Origin: Roseibium aquae
GTDB taxonomy: Bacteria; Pseudomonadota; Alphaproteobacteria; Rhizobiales; Stappiaceae
Direction: 5' to 3'
Assembly: GCF_008711285.1 (NCBI RefSeq)
Contig: NZ_VXDC01000004.1
Location: 248,001-312,000, forward strand
DNA length: 64,000 nt
Shown here: piece by piece, positions 8,466 to 18,498 of the stretch
How the letters are laid out: every line of letters starts with the position of its first letter
Numbering within the stretch: the stretch's first letter is position 1
Program-made: the position numbers and the translations under genes
The notes under the pieces: model-generated
The model's input: the letters and a program-made list of their open reading frames with translations, nothing else
The model's database searches: none
Told to the model about the DNA's origin: nothing

Positions 8466-10511
8466 TTGTCTCACAATCCGCTGCTTGCCGACTGGTCCAC
8501 GCCATTTGACCTTCCTCCCTTCGATGCCATCACCCCAGACCATTTCCTGCCGGCTTTCGAGGCCGCGATGGCGGAGGGAAAGGCGGAGATCAACGCGATC
8601 GCGGGACAGGATTCAGACCCGACTTTCCAGAACACGATCGAAGCTTTGGAGAAGTCGGGCAAAACCCTCAGCAAGGTCGCGCGCACCTTTTTCAATCTGA
8701 CCGGTGCCCACACGAACCCGGATCTTCAGAAAATCGAGCGCGAGGTCGCTCCCAAGCTCGCGAAACATTCCTCCGACATGCTGCTTAACGCGGATCTGTT
8801 CCGCCGCATCGATACGCTCTGGCGAAACCGGAATGAGCTTGAGCTTGATCCAGAACAGAGCAAGGTCCTGGAGCGGTATCACATTATCTTCCAGCGCGCA
8901 GGCGCCGGTCTTGACGACAACGCCAAGACCCGAATGGCCGAGATCTCACCGCAACTTGCAAGTCTGGGAACCGCGTTCGCCCAAAACATCTTGAAAGACG
9001 AGGCCGACTATCACCTCGTTCTGGAAACCGAAGAGGACAAAGCGGGCCTGCCCGGCTTTCTCCTGGAAGCAGCGGCATCGGCCGCCAGGGAACGGGGCCT
9101 GGACGGAAAACATGTGATTACGTTGTCCCGCTCGCTGATCGAGCCGTTTTTGCAATTCTCTGCAAATCGGTCCCTACGCGAGGAGGCGTTCGCGGCCTGG
9201 ATCGCCCGGGGCGAAACCGGCGGCGAGACGGACAATGCCGACATCATCACCAAGACATTGAAGCTCCGTCAGGAAAAGGCCCGTCTTCTCGGCTTTGAGA
9301 GTTTCGCCCATTTCAAGCTCGATGACACGATGGCAAAAAACCCGGAGGCCGTGCGGAACCTCTTGATCAATGTGTGGACACCCGGTGTGGCGCGCGCCCT
9401 CGAGGAGGCGGCCGATCTGCAGGACCTGGCCGTCCGCCTTGGAGACAACATCGAAATCGCGCCGTGGGACTGGCGCTACTACTCGGAGAAGGTCCGGAAG
9501 GAAAAATACGACCTCGACGAGACGGAGCTCAAACCGTACCTGCAACTCGACAACATCATCCGGGCCGCTTTCGACACGGCCACCAAGCTGTTCGGCCTGA
9601 CCTTCGAGCAGCGCACCAACCTTCCCGTCTATCATCCGGATGTCCGGGTCTACGAGGTTCTTGGCCCGGATGGCCGGCACGTCGGCCTCTTCATGGGCGA
9701 TTATTTCGCGCGGCCCTCCAAACGGTCCGGAGCCTGGATGAGCGGGTTTCAATCCCAAAGCCGTGTCGATGGCGTCAAGCCGCCAATCATCGTGAACGTC
9801 ATGAACTTCGCCAAGGGCGCGGATGGCGCGCCATCGCTGCTGACCTTTGACGACGCGCGGACCCTCTTCCACGAATTCGGGCATGCCTTGCACGGACTTC
9901 TGTCGGACGTGACCTATCCGATCCTGTCCGGAACCAGCGTATCCCGCGACTTCGTCGAACTGCCTTCCCAACTCTATGAACACTGGCTCAGACGCCCGGA
10001 AGTGCTGTCGCGCTATGCCGTTCATTACAAGACGGGCGATCCGATGCCCAAGGAACTCCTCGACAAGGTTCTCGCGGCGGATACGTTCAATCAAGGCTTT
10101 GCGACGGTGGAGTACACAGCTTCCGCTCTGGTTGATCTCGAGCTTCACCTGCTAACGGATCTGGAGGATTTCGATCCGGCCAGGTTCGAGAAAGACGTTC
10201 TGGCAAAGATCGGGATGCCCGGCATGATCACGATGCGCCACCGGGTGCCGCACTTCGCCCATATCTTTGCCGGGGACGGCTATTCGTCGGGCTACTACAG
10301 CTACATGTGGTCGGAAGTCATGGATGCGGACGCGTTCGGGGCCTTTGAGGAAGCCGGCGACATCTTCGACAAGGCGACCGCACAACGGCTTCACGATCAC
10401 ATCTATTCGGCGGGCGGCAAACCGGACCCGGACGCGGCTTACGAGGCTTTTCGGGGCCGCGCGCCGCGTATCGAGGCCCTTCTGGAACGGCGGGGGCTCA
10501 AGGCAGCATGA
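8466..10511 (+). CDS. M3 family metallopeptidase (peptidyl-dipeptidase Dcp / oligopeptidase A type)
   Basis: 681-residue cytoplasmic zinc peptidase that degrades short peptides. The zinc site is FHEFGHALHGLL (H469, E470, H473) with the downstream glutamate in the SRDFVELPSQLYEHW segment. The N-terminus NPLLADWSTPFDLPPFDAI is typical of Dcp. It begins with TTG at 8466, chosen because AAGGA lies 8 bases upstream and no ATG fits the frame. Length matches Dcp (about 680). A DUF423 gene follows after 22 bp. Confidence 0.92.
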   Translation: MSHNPLLADWSTPFDLPPFDAITPDHFLPAFEAAMAEGKAEINAIAGQDSDPTFQNTIEALEKSGKTLSKVARTFFNLTGAHTNPDLQKIEREVAPKLAKHSSDMLLNADLFRRIDTLWRNRNELELDPEQSKVLERYHIIFQRAGAGLDDNAKTRMAEISPQLASLGTAFAQNILKDEADYHLVLETEEDKAGLPGFLLEAAASAARERGLDGKHVITLSRSLIEPFLQFSANRSLREEAFAAWIARGETGGETDNADIITKTLKLRQEKARLLGFESFAHFKLDDTMAKNPEAVRNLLINVWTPGVARALEEAADLQDLAVRLGDNIEIAPWDWRYYSEKVRKEKYDLDETELKPYLQLDNIIRAAFDTATKLFGLTFEQRTNLPVYHPDVRVYEVLGPDGRHVGLFMGDYFARPSKRSGAWMSGFQSQSRVDGVKPPIIVNVMNFAKGADGAPSLLTFDDARTLFHEFGHALHGLLSDVTYPILSGTSVSRDFVELPSQLYEHWLRRPEVLSRYAVHYKTGDPMPKELLDKVLAADTFNQGFATVEYTASALVDLELHLLTDLEDFDPARFEKDVLAKIGMPGMITMRHRVPHFAHIFAGDGYSSGYYSYMWSEVMDADAFGAFEEAGDIFDKATAQRLHDHIYSAGGKPDPDAAYEAFRGRAPRIEALLERRGLKAA

Positions 10512-10533
10512 AAACCGCGGCGCGGACACAGCC

Positions 10534-10941
10534 ATGAACGACACCGCAAGAAACACTCCCCCGGGCGTACCGATCTGGCCCTTGCGGGCAAGCCTAGTGT
10601 TGTCCGGGGTCATGGGCGGCCTGGGGGTGGCGCTTCTGGCAGCTTCAGCCCATGCCGATCCCAGCGGCATGAGCGGAACGGCTGCGGAAATGCTGCTGTT
10701 TCACGCGCCAGTCGTGCTTGCCCTGGGCATTCTGGCCGAGCTTCGCAAAGTGTCGCTTGTTCCCCTGGCTCTTGGACTGCTGTTGATCGGCCTGACACTT
10801 TTTTGCGGCGACCTGGTCAGCCGGGCGTATATTGGCTTGCGGCTTTTCCCCATGGCCGCTCCGACCGGCGGTCTATTGATCATTGCCGGCTGGGCTGCTA
10901 TCGCCCTTTCAGCGTTTTGGATCAGGCCAAACCGGGTCTAG
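10534..10941 (+). CDS. DUF423 family small integral membrane protein
   Basis: 135 residues with about four hydrophobic segments and the family's features: an N-terminal SGVMGGLGVALLAASAHA helix, a TAAEMLLFHAPVVLALGI segment and a late RLFPMAAPTGGLLIIAGW segment. DUF423 (YgdD-like) proteins are inner-membrane proteins of unknown function. The ATG at 10534 begins 22 bp after the peptidase stop, so it is probably in the same transcript. The ribosome site is weak. Confidence 0.75.
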   Translation: MNDTARNTPPGVPIWPLRASLVLSGVMGGLGVALLAASAHADPSGMSGTAAEMLLFHAPVVLALGILAELRKVSLVPLALGLLLIGLTLFCGDLVSRAYIGLRLFPMAAPTGGLLIIAGWAAIALSAFWIRPNRV

Positions 10942-10996
10942 CGCAGTTTTCACCGCTCCCGACCGCTCGCTCGGGCCTTGTTTGAGGATGTGCGTT

Positions 10997-12403
10997 GTGA
11001 CGGCTCCCATTGCCCCTGTTTCTCCCGCGCTTGAAGACCCATTCGTCCCGCCCTACCCGTTTCGCCACGAAAAAATGCCCCCGGTCTGGAAACTGATCGG
11101 CATAGCCAGAAAGAATTTTCTCGCGATCTGGGGCCATGCCGATTTCAAGGGCCGCTTGCGCAGCCAGAAGGTGCTGGCCCGCGAAATCGTGGTCTGCAAC
11201 CGGCCGGATGTCGTTCGGGAGGCGTTTCAGGTCAATCATGCCGCCCTGCAACGCAAGAGCCCCCAGATGCGGCATGCACTGGAGCCCCTGCTCGGAGACG
11301 GTCTGTTCATCAGCGACACCCAGACCTGGGCAGATCGCCGCAAGGTCGTTGCGCCGATCATCCATGGCACGCGGGTTCCCGGCTTTGCGCCCATCATGGT
11401 GGAAACCATCGAGGAGAAAAGGAGCGAGTGGACCCGCAAGGGCGCGGGTGCGCAAATCGATGCATTGGCCGAAATGGCCCATCTGACGGCCGAGATCATT
11501 TGCCGGACGATCTTCGGACGTACCCTGGGCCGCAATTACGCGGCCGAGGTCGTCGAAGGCTTTTCCGACTACCAGCGGCGGATCGATCAGGTCGACCTCA
11601 TGTCCATGATCGGATTGCCCGAGTGGCTTCCCCGCTACCAAAGCCGGGCCGTCCGTCTGTCGGTGAAACGCATCATGAGCGTGATGGACGAGATCATCGA
11701 CAGCTATGCGGCGCAAAAGGCTGGCGGCGAGGCGTCGGTCATTGGCGGTTTGCTGGAAGCGCGCGACGACGATGGCCAGCCGCTGAGCCGCGAAGCGATC
11801 CGCAACGAAGCGGCTGTGATTTTCATGGCCGGTCATGAAACCACCGCGAACACGCTTGCCTGGACGTGGTACCTCCTGTCCCAATCGCCGGGTGTGCGTC
11901 AAAAACTGCATGCCGAGGTGGACGCCGTGCTCGGCGACCGGACGCCCGACTTCAAGGACGTTGCGAAACTGCCTTATTGCAAGGCGATTATCGAGGAGAC
12001 GCTCCGCCTGTATCCGCCTGTGCCGATCCTTGCCCGGGAAGCCATGGAGGACGTGCAGATCAGCCACAAGCCGATCGCCAAGGGGTCGTTGGTCATGGTC
12101 GTGCCCTGGCTGATGCACCGCAATCCGGAACTGTGGGACAATGCCGACGCGTTCATTCCCGAACGTTTCATCGACCCGGATGCAAAAAAGCCGAACAAGT
12201 ACGGCTATGTGCCTTTCAGTATCGGACCACGCATCTGCGCCGGACTGCAATTCGGGATGACCGAAGCCATTCTCAGCCTTGCCATACTGGCGCGGCATTT
12301 CGATCTCGCGTTGCAACCGGGCACCGACGTTCAGCCGGTGGCGCGTCTGACCTTGCGTCCCGGGGACGACCTGCCCATGTCGCTCCACCCGCGCGCGGCG
12401 TGA
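10997..12403 (+). CDS. Cytochrome P450
   Basis: 468-residue haem monooxygenase. I-helix AGHETTA (around residue 279), K-helix ETLR, PERF region and the haem loop FSIGPRICAG with the cysteine ligand at residue 414 are all present. The start is a GTG at 10997 with GAGG 9 bases upstream; the nearby ATG at 10988 has no room for a ribosome site. No membrane anchor is seen, so it is a soluble class I-type P450 that needs a separate reductase and ferredoxin, which are not in this window. An acyltransferase gene starts 6 bp later, pointing to a lipid or fatty-acid substrate (inference). Confidence 0.93.
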   Translation: MTAPIAPVSPALEDPFVPPYPFRHEKMPPVWKLIGIARKNFLAIWGHADFKGRLRSQKVLAREIVVCNRPDVVREAFQVNHAALQRKSPQMRHALEPLLGDGLFISDTQTWADRRKVVAPIIHGTRVPGFAPIMVETIEEKRSEWTRKGAGAQIDALAEMAHLTAEIICRTIFGRTLGRNYAAEVVEGFSDYQRRIDQVDLMSMIGLPEWLPRYQSRAVRLSVKRIMSVMDEIIDSYAAQKAGGEASVIGGLLEARDDDGQPLSREAIRNEAAVIFMAGHETTANTLAWTWYLLSQSPGVRQKLHAEVDAVLGDRTPDFKDVAKLPYCKAIIEETLRLYPPVPILAREAMEDVQISHKPIAKGSLVMVVPWLMHRNPELWDNADAFIPERFIDPDAKKPNKYGYVPFSIGPRICAGLQFGMTEAILSLAILARHFDLALQPGTDVQPVARLTLRPGDDLPMSLHPRAA

Positions 12404-12409
12404 GTTGCC

Positions 12410-13513
12410 ATGGCGAGCGGGCAAGACAGGACACCGCCGGTCCGGCTGCGCTCGCCCCGCGCTTTGCGCCTCAAGGATATCCCCTTCGAGGAAACCCGGC
12501 CGGACGAGCCCCTGCCCCCTGCCTTTCGCGATCTGTGGTCAAAGGACCCGGAGGCCAAACACGCGGCGAACCTGTATTGGAACCGCCACTTCGTCGATGG
12601 CACGCTCAACAGCCTGACCCACCACGCCCTCAAGCTCTTGCCCGTGGACGCGGTTTCGCGGTTCGGGGCCTGGGCCTCGGCGCTGGCTTACGCCCGCTAT
12701 GAAAACCGGATATTCGCGCAGAGGATCAAACGGAATTTCGGCGCCCTGACACTTGGCCGCTGGCAAAACCCGGACGAACGCCAAACGGGTCTGAAGCGCT
12801 GGTGGTCCAATATCGGGCGCAGCAATGCCGAGTTTTCCGTGGTCAACCGCCTCTGGCGCGCGGGCCGGATCGAGGTAATGGGCGCCGAGCATATCGCGGC
12901 TGTCCGCGCGGCCGGAAGACTTCCCATGTTCGTGTCGGTCCACCTCGCCACCTGGGAAGCTGTCTTTGTCGCCATCCATGAAGGCCTTGCCGGGCCCAGC
13001 ATCGGCCCGTTCCAGCCGGAACCGAACCGGTTTTCCAACCGGATCGTTCACAATCTCCGCAAGGCCAGAAACCAGTACCTGTTTCCGCCGGGGCAGCGCA
13101 GTGCCTATCGCCTCCGGCGCCTGTTGTGCGAAGGCGAAGCCACCTTGACGATCTTCATTGACGAGGTGCGCGACCACCAGGTGCATTTTCCCCTGTTTGG
13201 CCGCCCGGCCCCCGAGCGGGGCAACGCCGTGGTGGCCGTCAAACTGGCCAATGCCGCCAACGGGTCTTTGTTGCCTGTTCATCTGGCGCGCCTCAGCGAT
13301 GCGCGCTTCCGGCTAACCATCTGCCCGCCCATCCCGCGGTCCGACATGCCTTACGATATTGCTGGGACGATCGAGCAGTTGAACAGCGTGTTCGAACCGG
13401 AGATCCTCGCCAGGATCGAGGAATGGTACATGATGGCCGAACTGAGACTGCCAGACGATTTCGAAACCAGCGCCTATGCATCGCAGTTGCACCGGAACTT
13501 CGCGGATCACTGA
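12410..13513 (+). CDS. LpxL/HtrB-like lysophospholipid acyltransferase family protein
   Basis: 367 residues. The catalytic-type motif HLATWE (HxxxxE, around residues 178-183) and the later TIFIDEVRDHQVHFPLFGRPAPERGN segment match the lipid A / lysophospholipid acyltransferase superfamily. There is no obvious N-terminal membrane helix, although TLNSLTHHALKLLP is amphipathic. It starts 6 bp after the P450 stop, a likely two-gene unit. Its 3' end overlaps the convergent AsmA-like gene by 7 bp. The acyl acceptor is unknown. Confidence 0.75.
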   Translation: MASGQDRTPPVRLRSPRALRLKDIPFEETRPDEPLPPAFRDLWSKDPEAKHAANLYWNRHFVDGTLNSLTHHALKLLPVDAVSRFGAWASALAYARYENRIFAQRIKRNFGALTLGRWQNPDERQTGLKRWWSNIGRSNAEFSVVNRLWRAGRIEVMGAEHIAAVRAAGRLPMFVSVHLATWEAVFVAIHEGLAGPSIGPFQPEPNRFSNRIVHNLRKARNQYLFPPGQRSAYRLRRLLCEGEATLTIFIDEVRDHQVHFPLFGRPAPERGNAVVAVKLANAANGSLLPVHLARLSDARFRLTICPPIPRSDMPYDIAGTIEQLNSVFEPEILARIEEWYMMAELRLPDDFETSAYASQLHRNFADH

Positions 13514-16500
13514 AACTCGAACATCTTTCTGAAGATGCCGGGTGCGATCGCGGACACCGGATTCACGGTCAGGACCGGGTCGGTCAACGGCCCGGACAGC
13601 CGGTATGTCACACCCAAAAGCCCTTCTCCGGTGTTCCCGCCGAGGGCAAATCCAAGCACAGGAATATTCGCGAAGATATTGTTCAAGGCGTAGATCGGGA
13701 CGAAGGTGCCGCTCAAGTTCATCTGCTGCCCGGCAAGGTCCACTTGCCCGCTGACGGTACCGCCGAACACGGCGCCCTGGAGAGCACCCCGCGTGATCGT
13801 CAACGTGTCACCGGAACGGGTGAAAGCCAGTTCCAGCGTTTCGAAGCCGGCGTCGCCCGCCGCCTTGTCCCGGCCGGGGATCAAAACGCGCCCCATGCGC
13901 TCATCCGTGAGAAGGTCCTGCCGCTGGCGCAGTTTCTCGATCGCCGGGTCATTGGTGATCGACAGGTTACGAACGCTGAACAAACCGGTCCAGTCCTTGT
14001 CGCTCCGCATCGAAATCTCAAGATTGCCCGCGCCGCCGCGCATGCGTTCGTAAAGATCGAGAAAAGACAGGAGGACCCCAGTATCGCCAAAACGGCCATC
14101 GGCCCGGCGTCCGCCATCGACCGCGGCGAGGGTGAACTCAAACGGCTCCCGGCCATTCAACTGGCCGCTCATTTGCGCTGTTTGCAGCCTATCCGCGCCA
14201 AACCGAAGACGGCCGTTGACGCCGTCAATCCGCGCGCCGTTAAATCCAAGGACGCGATCGACGGCCAAGGTGACATCCAGCGTCCCTTCGAGGCCTTTTC
14301 CCGTGCCTTCGGGCTCCCCGGCCCGCATCTGCCGGATCAATCCGCGCGCGTCAAAGCGTTGCCCGGCCAGCCGGACCTGATAGCCGTCTGGAACACTCTT
14401 CGCCTCCAGCGCCACCTGATCATCCGGTCTCAGATGAAACCGGTCGAAGGTCAATTCGCGCAGGCCACCATCCGGGGACAGACGCAGTCGTCCGGTGATC
14501 TCCACCCCATCGGCGGTCAACCGGAACGCATCGATACGCTGATCTGCGCCTTGATCGTCAAGCATGAAGGACGCCTGTGCGGGCACACCGCGTTCCTTGC
14601 GCCAGCCGAGTGAGGTTACATCGATCCGGGCCTTGGTCATGTCGATCTCGAATTTCCGGCCCGTTTCGCCCTCACTCACTTGCACCCGCATGGGGCCGGA
14701 AAGAAACTCCGTCAGATCAATTCCGCGCTCCTTGAGCTGAGCGGCCGTGACCGTCAAACCAACACCCTGACGTGTTTCGACGCTGGATTCACCGAGTGGA
14801 AACTGTAGATCGATATCCGCGTCGAAGCCGTTGAGATTGCCACGACCGTTGATCGACACTTGTGTCGGATCGGCGCGCAGGGTTACGTCCGCGTTTCGGA
14901 TGATCTGACCTCCGATCGGCTCTTGAGCGGCAAAATCGCGGGAAACGGCCTCCGCCTTCCAGTCCACCTCGTCAAGCGCGATGTCCTCGTCCAGGGAGAA
15001 AGCGGCTTCCACGCGCATGGAGCTTTCCCCGCTCACGCCGTTGTTCTGGAGCCCCGCCCGCTCCAAAATCTGGAACGGCGGACTGTCGACAATAGTGCCG
15101 ATGTCGGAAACGGCTCCATCCAATCGCGCAACAAAACGCGCGGTCTTGCCAACCCGAAGCGGCAAATCGAAAATCTGAAACGAGACGTCCTCAAGGGCGA
15201 GCGGTTTTTCGGGCGAGCTGAGACCCATCACGGCATCTTGTGCCGACAGGGTGAGGGTCTCATCGGCGACCGTCAACGTGCCGGACAGCCCGACCGCGTC
15301 CGGCACCTCCCCGATCGGCGTGATGCGTCCACCGGAAAACCGCATGTCCATCCGGATATCGTTTCCACCCCATCCGGGATCCGGATCATCGCTATCGAAG
15401 ACCGGGGGCCGCAGGGCACCGGTGAAAGAAATCTCCTCGATCAGCCCTTCATGCACATGCTGGATCACCCAATTGCGTGCCGGGGGCACCAGCGTGATCG
15501 GCCAGACCTGTTTGGCGAGCGCGACAGAAAACTCGTTTGCATGGGCCGCGAGGGCCAGATATGGCCCATCCGGCGCGACATCGACCGACCCGACCGCGAG
15601 CAAATCGGCCTCGCCGGCCCGCAGCCGGAAACGGTCGATGAAAACCGACCGCTCCAGCGGCTGAACACGTGCGTTCACCTTCAGGGTATCGATCCTCATC
15701 GGCGGGCCGGGAATGTCGGCCGAACCGAATTGGGCATTGTCCGATCCCACAGACACTGTCCAGGCGCCGCCGGGGACTTCGGGCGGGGTCACAATACCCT
15801 CAAGTTCGATCCGCGTTTGCCCCTGCGCCAAGTGGGACCGGGTGATCTCGATGGTCTCGCGCCCGGACTGCCACAGAAGGGACAGGGCCGCGTCTTCCAC
15901 CGCGACCGTTGTATCGCCAACCTGAAACCAGCCGTTCCGCATACGGCCAACAAGGTTCGCCGCCTGGAAGCCGCCCGCGCCCGTCAGATAGCTGTCGAAA
16001 GTGAGATCGACAGGAAGCCCAAGGCCTTTTCCCGCGTCCGATTGAACGTCGGGATCGAGGAACTCGCGAATGGTGATATCGCGAACCGAAAGACCGATCC
16101 GGCGGAACCCCTGTTCGGGCTCATCCGGTTGGCGCACGAAAGTCAAGTCCCAGGGGCCGGCCTGCCCGGCAACATCGGCCTGGGCGCGGATCCGCCCCTC
16201 GGCCGATCTCTCGACCATGGCATCGATCCCGGAATATTGGCGGCGAACTAGACCCTCGAACACAACCTCGCCGTTGACGACCTTGATGGAGGTGAGTTCA
16301 CGCCGGGCAAACTCCTCGTCGACAACCGCGCTCACGCGATCCACAGCTTCCACCAGCGAGGCCATGTCCGGAACGGCCGGGGTGTCGGACACACTGGCCC
16401 CAAGCCGCACCTTTGGCTGGTCCAGCAGGAGAGACTGGAAATGCAATTGGCCGGTCAGAAGGGAAAGCAGGTTCAGCGGCGCTTCGACACGGGGCAGAAA

Positions 16501-16791
16501 AACCTCGACGGTCGTTTCCCCACTGACCGTCAAATGCGCCTCGCGGACTATGATTTTCAGCCCCTCTTGGCGATTGCGGGCCAGAGCCGCATCGAAGACC
16601 TTCAGCTGAACAGTCCCCTCGCTCGCCGCATCGCCCATGTAGCTGGCCAGAAACGGGACGGAGACGGGGCCCGTCGCGAGACGAAAACCGATGAACGCCG
16701 TCATGGCCACAACGACGAGCACCATCACGAGGAACAGCCGCAGTCCCCAATTGAGAAAGGTCCGCCGTGTTTTGTGCCTGGTTTTCGCCAT
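13507..16791 (-). CDS. AsmA-like / YhdP-type large envelope protein
   Basis: 1094 residues with one N-terminal membrane helix (about residues 14-36) after a basic stretch, then a long beta-rich periplasmic body. The start of the body resembles DUF3971 (YhdP) and the C-terminal part resembles the AsmA_2 domain, with TLTITRGALQGAVFGGTVSGQ and an FVPIYALNNIFANIPVLG motif near the end. YhdP, TamB and AsmA proteins are bridge-like and are implicated in moving phospholipid between inner and outer membranes. It faces the acyltransferase gene tail to tail. Confidence 0.8.
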   Translation of the reverse strand: MAKTRHKTRRTFLNWGLRLFLVMVLVVVAMTAFIGFRLATGPVSVPFLASYMGDAASEGTVQLKVFDAALARNRQEGLKIIVREAHLTVSGETTVEVFLPRVEAPLNLLSLLTGQLHFQSLLLDQPKVRLGASVSDTPAVPDMASLVEAVDRVSAVVDEEFARRELTSIKVVNGEVVFEGLVRRQYSGIDAMVERSAEGRIRAQADVAGQAGPWDLTFVRQPDEPEQGFRRIGLSVRDITIREFLDPDVQSDAGKGLGLPVDLTFDSYLTGAGGFQAANLVGRMRNGWFQVGDTTVAVEDAALSLLWQSGRETIEITRSHLAQGQTRIELEGIVTPPEVPGGAWTVSVGSDNAQFGSADIPGPPMRIDTLKVNARVQPLERSVFIDRFRLRAGEADLLAVGSVDVAPDGPYLALAAHANEFSVALAKQVWPITLVPPARNWVIQHVHEGLIEEISFTGALRPPVFDSDDPDPGWGGNDIRMDMRFSGGRITPIGEVPDAVGLSGTLTVADETLTLSAQDAVMGLSSPEKPLALEDVSFQIFDLPLRVGKTARFVARLDGAVSDIGTIVDSPPFQILERAGLQNNGVSGESSMRVEAAFSLDEDIALDEVDWKAEAVSRDFAAQEPIGGQIIRNADVTLRADPTQVSINGRGNLNGFDADIDLQFPLGESSVETRQGVGLTVTAAQLKERGIDLTEFLSGPMRVQVSEGETGRKFEIDMTKARIDVTSLGWRKERGVPAQASFMLDDQGADQRIDAFRLTADGVEITGRLRLSPDGGLRELTFDRFHLRPDDQVALEAKSVPDGYQVRLAGQRFDARGLIRQMRAGEPEGTGKGLEGTLDVTLAVDRVLGFNGARIDGVNGRLRFGADRLQTAQMSGQLNGREPFEFTLAAVDGGRRADGRFGDTGVLLSFLDLYERMRGGAGNLEISMRSDKDWTGLFSVRNLSITNDPAIEKLRQRQDLLTDERMGRVLIPGRDKAAGDAGFETLELAFTRSGDTLTITRGALQGAVFGGTVSGQVDLAGQQMNLSGTFVPIYALNNIFANIPVLGFALGGNTGEGLLGVTYRLSGPLTDPVLTVNPVSAIAPGIFRKMFEFQ

Positions 16792-17014
16792 CCGGTCTCT
16801 GCTGTTGAAGCGGCAAGTGACCGCTTTTCGCCCATGCGGACGGTCATCATCCGCAAACGGGAGTGTTGGCCGCCGACCATTGAATCAGCCGGTCGCGGGC
16901 CTAAGATAACGCGAGTCGGTCAAGTGTTGCGACTGAACCCCGCGTGAAAGCGTGGAAAGTCGCCGCGCCCGCTGGCATAAGGATTTCAAAACTTTGACAA
17001 TAGGAAGGCGACCC

Positions 17015-17482
17015 ATGAGCGAACTGTCAGTCGGCATGATGGCCCCGGACTTTGATCTGGAAGCGGACGGTGGAGACCGCATTTCCCTCAGCGGATTAAA
17101 GGGCAATCCGGTTGTGGTCTACTTTTACCCCAAGGATGACACGCCCGGTTGCACGAAGGAGGCAATCGCGTTCTCCGGATTGCAAGACGAGTTTGCGGCG
17201 CTGAACACGACAATTGTTGGCATCTCGCCCGACACGGCGGCAAAACACGATAAATTCAAAGCCAAGCACGACCTCACCGTCAGACTTGCCGCCGACACGG
17301 AAACACTTGCCGCGCAGGCCTATGGCGCTTGGGTCGAAAAGAACATGTACGGCAAGAAGTACATGGGTGTGGAACGGTCTACCTTTCTGGTGGACGGACA
17401 TGGAAAGATCGCTCAGGTCTGGCGCAAGGTTAAGGTCCCAGGCCACGCGGAAGCCGTTCTGGAAGCCGTAAGGGCACTTTGA
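17015..17482 (+). CDS. bcp: Thioredoxin-dependent peroxiredoxin, BCP type
   Basis: 155 residues. The motif YFYPKDDTPGCTKEA holds the peroxidatic cysteine in the PxxxTxxC context. The protein reduces hydroperoxides in the cytoplasm using thioredoxin. The start is fixed by AGGAAGG six bases upstream of the ATG at 17015. The usual second (resolving) cysteine five residues later is replaced (CTKEAIAF), so this is a one-cysteine BCP variant. A DUF455 gene follows, an association also known in rhizobia. Confidence 0.95.
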   Translation: MSELSVGMMAPDFDLEADGGDRISLSGLKGNPVVVYFYPKDDTPGCTKEAIAFSGLQDEFAALNTTIVGISPDTAAKHDKFKAKHDLTVRLAADTETLAAQAYGAWVEKNMYGKKYMGVERSTFLVDGHGKIAQVWRKVKVPGHAEAVLEAVRAL

Positions 17483-17615
17483 TGCATGACCGCGCAACCG
17501 GAGGATAGCTGCCGGGTCAATCCGCCACCTTCGCGGAAAAAATCCGATTGCTGCCACACGCCCTGCCAGTTCCCTCGAAACTGATCTAGGCCCGGCCCTG
17601 TTAAGGACCCCAACC

Positions 17616-18452
17616 ATGTCAAACGAGGAAGATGTCCCGGTGCCGGAAACTCTGGTTGCCGGTGCCAGGGCAATCGTGGCGGCGCGGGACACGAAAACGA
17701 AGACGGCCCTCGCCTACAAGACCGCGCGGGCCTGGTTTCAGCGGAAACTGGCTGTTGGATCCACACGCCTTTGTGGCCCCATGCCGGACAGGCCCGGACG
17801 CCCGGACAAACCTTTGCTTCTTCCGCCGCGCGACATGCCGAAACGGAAAATGGGTGGCGCGGCCGGCCGGATCGCCTTGATCCATTCCCTGGCGCATATC
17901 GAGCTCAATGCCGTTGATCTCACCTGGGACCTGATCGGCCGGTTCGCGGACGTCCGCCTCCCCCGCTCCTATTATGACGATTGGGTGCGGGTGGGTCTGG
18001 AGGAGGCCAAACACTTCTCAATGCTGGAAGATCGTCTGTCCCGGCTGGATGCGGCGTACGGTGATATGCCGGCCCATGACGGGCTTTGGGAAGCAGCCCA
18101 GGATACGGGACAGGATCTGGCAGCCCGGCTTGCGATCATACCGCTTGTCCTGGAAGCGCGGGGCCTTGATATCACGCCCCCCATGATTGAGAAGGCCCGG
18201 TCACTGAACGATCATGAGACAGCCCGCTGCCTGGAAATCATTTATCGCGACGAGAAAAATCATGTCGCCTTTGGCGCAAAATGGTTCCGCTACCTGTGCG
18301 ACCGGCAAGGCATCCGGCCCGAGCCCGCGTTCCAGCAATATGTCCGGCGGCATTTCCGCGGAACACTGAAACCCCCTTTCAACGATCGCGCCCGGTCCGA
18401 AGCGGGACTGACACCCGGATTTTACAAGCCTTTGGCGCCCCTGAAGGGCTGA
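17616..18452 (+). CDS. DUF455 ferritin-like domain protein
   Basis: 278 residues. The body carries ferritin-like carboxylate and histidine pairs: HSLAHIELNAVDL, GLEEAKHFSML and IYRDEKNHVAFGAKWF, i.e. E/H metal ligands spread on a four-helix bundle, as in DUF455 (PF04305). Function is unknown; a di-iron protein is likely. It lies downstream of the peroxiredoxin gene, 133 bp away, and before an M23 peptidase gene. Confidence 0.85.
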   Translation: MSNEEDVPVPETLVAGARAIVAARDTKTKTALAYKTARAWFQRKLAVGSTRLCGPMPDRPGRPDKPLLLPPRDMPKRKMGGAAGRIALIHSLAHIELNAVDLTWDLIGRFADVRLPRSYYDDWVRVGLEEAKHFSMLEDRLSRLDAAYGDMPAHDGLWEAAQDTGQDLAARLAIIPLVLEARGLDITPPMIEKARSLNDHETARCLEIIYRDEKNHVAFGAKWFRYLCDRQGIRPEPAFQQYVRRHFRGTLKPPFNDRARSEAGLTPGFYKPLAPLKG

Positions 18453-18498
18453 GCTTCCGCGCGGGAAAGGAAATTATTAACCTTAACCAACTCTAATC

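Noticed and set aside
14860-16251. 463-codon plus-strand frame opposite the AsmA-like gene
   Set aside because: Arg/Gly/His-rich with no recognisable domain; the minus-strand frame is intact over 1094 codons and has a membrane helix.
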